A DNA stretch of 19,651 nt from WVZL01 sp041862375 (GTDB lineage Bacteria; Acidobacteriota; Aminicenantia; Aminicenantales; Aminicenantaceae), in NCBI GenBank assembly GCA_041862375.1, contig JBGVTE010000106.1, positions 1 through 19,651 of the forward strand, in the 5' to 3' direction. This document shows, piece by piece, positions 16,071 through 19,651 of the stretch; position 1 is the first letter of the stretch, and the number at the start of each line of letters is the position of its first letter. The position numbers and the translations under genes are program-made. Under the pieces are notes generated by a model. It ran no database searches, was not told the DNA's origin, and was given only the letters and a program-made list of their open reading frames with translations.

Positions 16071-18863
16071 TCAATCGGACTTTGGAGTCACTCCCAACAA
16101 CCGACGAAATTCTTGAAGCTCGCCGAGCGGTTCCCACATGGGATCAATCCTCATAGAAGGAACAGAAATGATCTGCCAAAGAAATTCAGAAGATGGAATA
16201 GAAAGAAGGTACGTCAAATTATCCATAGCTTCCTTGTATTCACCGACAACAGTATAGATCCTGGCCAGGTTCAGTATGTATGTAGGTCCTAGAGCTGCAT
16301 CTTTTGATACCGGAAGCAAAGCTGTCGCGCGGGTTCCCTCTTGAATGGCTTCTTCCTTACGGCCGAGGTAGGCGTAAGCAAGGCCTAGTGCAGCATGAAA
16401 TCTAGGATCCCTAGGGCTCTCTCTGACAACTCTCTCAATTATGATACGAGCCCTCTCAGCATAGGTCGCCATCAACGAAAACTCTTTCATTGCATGATAT
16501 ACGGATGCATAGGCCAGATTCTTTTCAAAATAGAAATGTTGCTCTTTAAAAGAATCATATGGTAACGAATCAAGATAATTCAGCACTTCCTGGTGGTTTT
16601 TCTCAATCAAACCGAGAGTAATCCACATGAAATCGGTTAACCGGTGCTGTGGTAATTCCGTCAGTAAGCCTCGGGCCTCCTCAGTGTTTCCTTTGGAAAG
16701 GATTAAGATCCCAATCTTCCCCAACCGAGCTGCAAGATGGTTCGGATTAATCGAGAGCGTACGGTTGAACCACTCTTTAGCCTTCTCGTATCTTCGCATA
16801 CTTAGATATGTCAGGCCTATTTCATAAGCTAGTTGAGAATAACGCGGACTGAGCTTAAATGCCTTTTTGAGTGTTTCTAAAGCATTCTCCCAGTTTCCCT
16901 GTCGCCTCTGAACATAGCCAAGAAGATTAGGGGGAATGTTCGGTAGGGCTTTTTGGATAGTCTCAAATATTTCCAATGCACGATCATAATCAAGGAGCCC
17001 CCGGTAGTAATAGAGCGCCAATGCCATTTGCGCATCAGGGAGATCCGGTTGTAGCTGAACAGCCCTATCCGCAGCAACTCTCGTTTTTACCAGGCGCTCC
17101 TCGGTTGTGTCAATTCCGAAAAAATACATCCTTGAATGAACCATAGAGATTCTGGCATATGCTAGAGCGAAGCCGGGATCCAGCTCTACTGCCTTTTCAT
17201 ACAACTCTAAAGCTTTTTCAAATTCACCGGCATCAGAATATAACCATCCCTGAGACTCGTGTTTACTACCTTTCAATAAAAAGTCATAGGCTTCAAGATT
17301 TTCAGTAGGACGGGCATTAAGAGCCTTGCGTTCGGGTTCAAGTATTGCAAGATCTAACTTCTTGGCTACTTCCTCGGCAATCTCGGACTGGACCGAAAAG
17401 ATATCTTCAATGACCCGGTCATATTGCTCGGACCAGATATGAGTGTCGCCTGAGACTCGGATAAGCTGCTGAGTTATTCGCACACCACCATTATTTGCGG
17501 AACTTCGATTCCAGCGTACAGATCCCTCAAGCACATAATCTACACCCAACTCTTCGCCAATTTGCTTGATTGTCTTGTCGGTATTTTTATACTTGACTGC
17601 ACTTGTACGCGATATCACCCTAATCCCGTGCAAAGCAGACAAGCGGCTAGTAATTTCCTCAGTTAATCCGTCAGCAAAATATTCATCCTCGGGAAGTCCT
17701 AAATTTTCAAAAGGCAATACAACCAATGCTTTTTTCTCTGAAGAAGCAAACACAGGTTTATTATTTCTGAAATATAGAAAGGCTCTTCCGGCCACTACTG
17801 CCACCAATAAAAGTACAGCAGTAATCATCACCCAGCGCTTCCTTATTGCTGCCTTTATATCTGTCGAGGCGAAAAATTTCTTCTTGGTTAAAACACTCCC
17901 AGAAGAAAAAATCCTTTTTTCTATCCTGGTAAGCTCGGAAAGAAGTTCCTCTGCTCTCTGATACCTCTTCTCCCTGTCTTTCTCCAGGCATCTCAGAATC
18001 ACTCGACTTAAATCCTCGGGAATCTGAGTATTAAGTTCTCTGGGATCTCTAGGAACCTCACTTCTCTGCTTCATAATTACACCTAAAACCGTATCCCCCT
18101 CGAACGGAACTCTTCCCGTCACCATCTCATACAGAATCACGCCCAAAGAATAAATATCCGAACGCTGGTCTGCTTTTTTCCCTTCCACCTGTTCTGGAGG
18201 CATGTATGAAGGTGTACCTATCATTGCCCCAGCCATAGTCTTACCTTTTTTCTCAAGAGAGCGAGCTAAGCCAAAATCCATAATCCGGACATTTCCCTCA
18301 CTGTCAACCATAATATTACTGGATTTTAAATCACGATGGATTACACCTACTCTGTGAGCTTCCGCTAATCCTTCACACATTTGTTTAGCTAAAGATATAG
18401 ATTTTTCTAATGTTAGCTTGCCGGTCTGCCGGATTAATCTCCTTAAATCTTGACCTGAAACATATTCCATAATGATGTAATGTGTGCCTTTATCCTCTTG
18501 GATCTCATAGGTACGTCCAACATTTCTGTGACTAATCTTCCGTGCCAGTTTCAGCTCATCACTGAACTGTTCAATGACCTTCTGATCACTTGCTATCTCA
18601 GGTTTTATAAGCTTCAAGACCACATCTTCATCGAGCTTTTTATCAAGCGCTCGATATACCGTGCCCATTCCCCCTATACCAAGTTCTTCAATAATCTGGT
18701 ATCTTCCGGTAAAAGTGGAGCCTATAACTAACTCTTTCATGGGCCTGTTTAATTCCTCTGCTTTAGAGACAGTGATTTCTTGAGATAGCTCTAGAGATGT
18801 CCCGCAATTCCCGCAATAAACTGCATCTGAAGGATTTTCAAAATGGCATTTTGAACAAATCAT
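16071..18863 (-). CDS. Ser/Thr protein kinase with zinc ribbon, TM helix, FlgO/TolB-like domain and TPR repeats
   Basis: 930 residues. A zinc ribbon (Cys3, Cys6, Cys17, Cys20) leads to a Hanks-type kinase (about 54-315): GIGGMG at 62-67, the VLK lysine at 84, alphaC Glu103, HRDLKSSN at 176, DFG at 196-198, GTPSYMPPEQ. All catalytic residues are present, so it should be active. One TM helix (about 344-366) puts the remaining 560 residues outside the cytoplasm: a domain at 378-505 (VVLPFENLGLPEDEYFADGL, then IGEELGVDYVLEGSVR, IWSEQYDR), seen in many bacterial kinases and adenylate cyclases, and then about ten TPR repeats (ALELYEKAVELDPGFALAYA and others). This is a membrane sensor kinase with the signal read by the TPR part. 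The ATG at 18863 has AGAGGA 10 nt upstream. Monocistronic; no adjacent target gene. Confidence 0.93.
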   Translation of the reverse strand: MICSKCHFENPSDAVYCGNCGTSLELSQEITVSKAEELNRPMKELVIGSTFTGRYQIIEELGIGGMGTVYRALDKKLDEDVVLKLIKPEIASDQKVIEQFSDELKLARKISHRNVGRTYEIQEDKGTHYIIMEYVSGQDLRRLIRQTGKLTLEKSISLAKQMCEGLAEAHRVGVIHRDLKSSNIMVDSEGNVRIMDFGLARSLEKKGKTMAGAMIGTPSYMPPEQVEGKKADQRSDIYSLGVILYEMVTGRVPFEGDTVLGVIMKQRSEVPRDPRELNTQIPEDLSRVILRCLEKDREKRYQRAEELLSELTRIEKRIFSSGSVLTKKKFFASTDIKAAIRKRWVMITAVLLLVAVVAGRAFLYFRNNKPVFASSEKKALVVLPFENLGLPEDEYFADGLTEEITSRLSALHGIRVISRTSAVKYKNTDKTIKQIGEELGVDYVLEGSVRWNRSSANNGGVRITQQLIRVSGDTHIWSEQYDRVIEDIFSVQSEIAEEVAKKLDLAILEPERKALNARPTENLEAYDFLLKGSKHESQGWLYSDAGEFEKALELYEKAVELDPGFALAYARISMVHSRMYFFGIDTTEERLVKTRVAADRAVQLQPDLPDAQMALALYYYRGLLDYDRALEIFETIQKALPNIPPNLLGYVQRRQGNWENALETLKKAFKLSPRYSQLAYEIGLTYLSMRRYEKAKEWFNRTLSINPNHLAARLGKIGILILSKGNTEEARGLLTELPQHRLTDFMWITLGLIEKNHQEVLNYLDSLPYDSFKEQHFYFEKNLAYASVYHAMKEFSLMATYAERARIIIERVVRESPRDPRFHAALGLAYAYLGRKEEAIQEGTRATALLPVSKDAALGPTYILNLARIYTVVGEYKEAMDNLTYLLSIPSSEFLWQIISVPSMRIDPMWEPLGELQEFRRLLGVTPKSD

Positions 18864-18897
18864 TCTTAACTGTCCTCTTCTCTCTAAACCTCGTTAA

Positions 18898-18903
18898 ATT
18901 ATA
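18898..18903 (-). promoter_or_regulatory. Possible -10 element for the kinase gene
   Basis: A perfect TATAAT lies about 35 bases before the kinase ATG on the - strand, but the -35 region (GGTAGC at 17 bases) is unlike consensus. Further upstream, 18930-18963 carries GCAACGTTTTT and ACGTATAAAT, both also present before the DUF5916 gene. Confidence 0.3.
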
Positions 18904-18933
18904 GTAAATTTCTTTAATTTGCTACCCATATAT

Positions 18934-19041
18934 TTATACGTAAAAGAGGATAAAAACGTTGCAGCACGAAATCACTTTTTTAAAAAAATTGTTAAAATTA
19001 ATAAAATCTATTTTATGCCCTATAACAAATCTTAATCGCAT
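18934..19041 (-). CDS. Possible 35-residue leader ORF upstream of the kinase
   Basis: An ATG at 19041 is preceded, six to seven bases away, by AAAGGAGG, as good a ribosome site as any in the window. The ORF runs 35 codons (MRLRFVIGHKIDF at the start, a hydrophobic end with CCNVFILFYV) and stops 70 bp before the kinase. It matches no family I know. Its last codons overlap an element shared with the DUF5916 upstream region, and another frame over the ribosome site reads KEVFDAIKICYRA, which looks like an old coding end. It may be a leader peptide, a small membrane peptide or a chance ORF in decayed DNA. Confidence 0.25.
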   Translation of the reverse strand: MRLRFVIGHKIDFINFNNFFKKVISCCNVFILFYV

Positions 19042-19355
19042 CAAATACCTCCTTTACTCACTACTTTCTTAGTTAAATTTTTCACGTGTGATAATTTTAA
19101 CATGTATATCCTCATATCAACGTATATTCCCTATTTTGTGCAGCAAAAAACATGCCAATTTCATCTTCTTGGGGCTTTCTAACACTATGAAACATACAAT
19201 GTATCATTTATTTACAGTTAATGTCCGTACTCGAACAGAAATAAATATTCCCCATATCAACTTTGTCATAGAGAACAGCTAAGATTCTCCTGCTCTGTAA
19301 TCCAGTCTTAACCTTCTGTCTTGAATGATAAAGCAGTTCCAAAGCATATCAGGAT
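19042..19355. other. AT-rich gene-poor stretch near the right edge
   Basis: No intact ORF is supported on either strand. One - strand reading fragment (RKPQEDEIGMFFAAQNREY, about 19110-19170) looks like degraded coding sequence but is unidentified. The sequence is consistent with gene decay. Confidence 0.3.
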
Positions 19356-19547
19356 TCAATATGTAACCATTTTCTTTGATATTCGTTGCTTTTCTTTAAA
19401 AATCCAAGGATTAGAGATACCTGTCCTTCCGGTCGCATTGAAAAGTAACTCATTGCAGTGAACAGCATCGTAATCGACTGATCCTGCAAAACGAATATTT
19501 AATCTTTCACACTTTGTGTACTTAATTTTTTGTGCCATTATCAACAT
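19356..19547 (-). pseudogene. Probable fragment of a tRNA-dihydrouridine synthase (Dus)
   Basis: A 63-codon ORF reads KIKYTKCERLNIRFAGSVDYDAV, then NELLFNATGRTGISNPWIFKE. The end matches the FMN-binding barrel segment of Dus enzymes, where the family reads TGCDGVMIGRxxxGNPWIF; the six residues between TG and GR are gone here. A TIM-barrel strand similar to 'IPVFAGxVDxxxAV' precedes it. An in-frame stop sits just before the first ATG and the frame ends shortly after PWIF, so most of the enzyme is absent. The match is by eye; an unrelated small ORF remains possible. Confidence 0.4.
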
Positions 19548-19651
19548 CTATCTTCTTATATAATAACAAGTTAGGGTGATTTTTGTATTTAATATGGGGG
19601 ATATGGGATAAAATCTATTTAATATTTTTAAATGTATGTTTATGTTAAGTT

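Noticed and set aside
19088..19282. A 64-codon + strand ORF
   Set aside because: No ribosome site, no recognisable domain, AT-rich composition, and it lies opposite likely decayed - strand coding sequence.
1..19651. CRISPR arrays, tRNA/rRNA genes, insertion sequences, prophage or defence genes
   Set aside because: No regularly spaced repeats, cloverleaf sequences, transposase or phage-like proteins were found on either strand.

Overview
The window comes from a moderately AT-rich Gram-negative bacterium. It encodes Sec-exported proteases, two possible lipoproteins, and a large protein with a CBM9-like domain followed by a predicted outer-membrane beta-barrel. That mix (DUF5916/CBM9-like barrel protein, S46 peptidase, zinc-ribbon Ser/Thr kinase with TPR repeats, DUF2752 protein, multi-domain radical SAM protein) fits the Acidobacteriota/Aminicenantes-like or Bacteroidota-like part of the tree. 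Aminicenantes is my best guess, but it is an inference from gene content only. Strong Shine-Dalgarno motifs precede many starts, and several sigma70-like TTGAC(A/T)-N17 promoters are visible.

Layout. At the left edge on the + strand is the 3' part of a six-hairpin glycoside hydrolase (2-1942). It runs directly into a decayed NAD(P)H:quinone-oxidoreductase remnant (about 1926-2174). Every other confident gene is on the - strand, so the order of transcription is right to left. Reading left to right: a UroD-superfamily protein (2185-3342); the DUF5916/CBM9-like barrel protein (3618-6272); an exported-protease group with an S46 dipeptidyl-peptidase (6669-8831, followed by a terminator), a rhodanese (8842-9345) and an unusual M1-like metallopeptidase (9444-11459); a pair of small membrane proteins (DUF2752, 11639-12064, and a four-helix protein, 12112-12534) behind a clear promoter; a radical SAM protein (12876-14213) translated from a TTG start immediately after a TerB-like gene (14221-14685), behind a very good promoter bracketed by direct repeats; a SnoaL-like lipoprotein (15316-15834); and a large Ser/Thr kinase (16071-18863). 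The right end (18864-19651) is AT-rich and holds no intact gene I trust. It contains a probable tRNA-dihydrouridine synthase fragment and a 35-codon ORF with a strong ribosome site.

How the genes fit together. The S46 peptidase, rhodanese and M1-like protein look like one envelope or periplasmic peptide-processing group; the S46 enzyme carries the Arg expected for acidic-residue (DPP11-type) specificity. The TerB/radical SAM pair is the most unusual unit. The radical SAM protein has an N-terminal SPASM-like cysteine domain, a non-canonical CX3CX4C cluster motif and a C-terminal beta-sandwich resembling Wzt-type carbohydrate-binding domains. The M1-like protein keeps HEXXH but lacks both the usual third zinc ligand and the GAMEN glutamate. 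Remnants of at least one and probably two broken genes, both with apparent internal deletions, point to ongoing gene loss at the window edges. No tRNA, rRNA, CRISPR array, insertion sequence or phage gene was seen.
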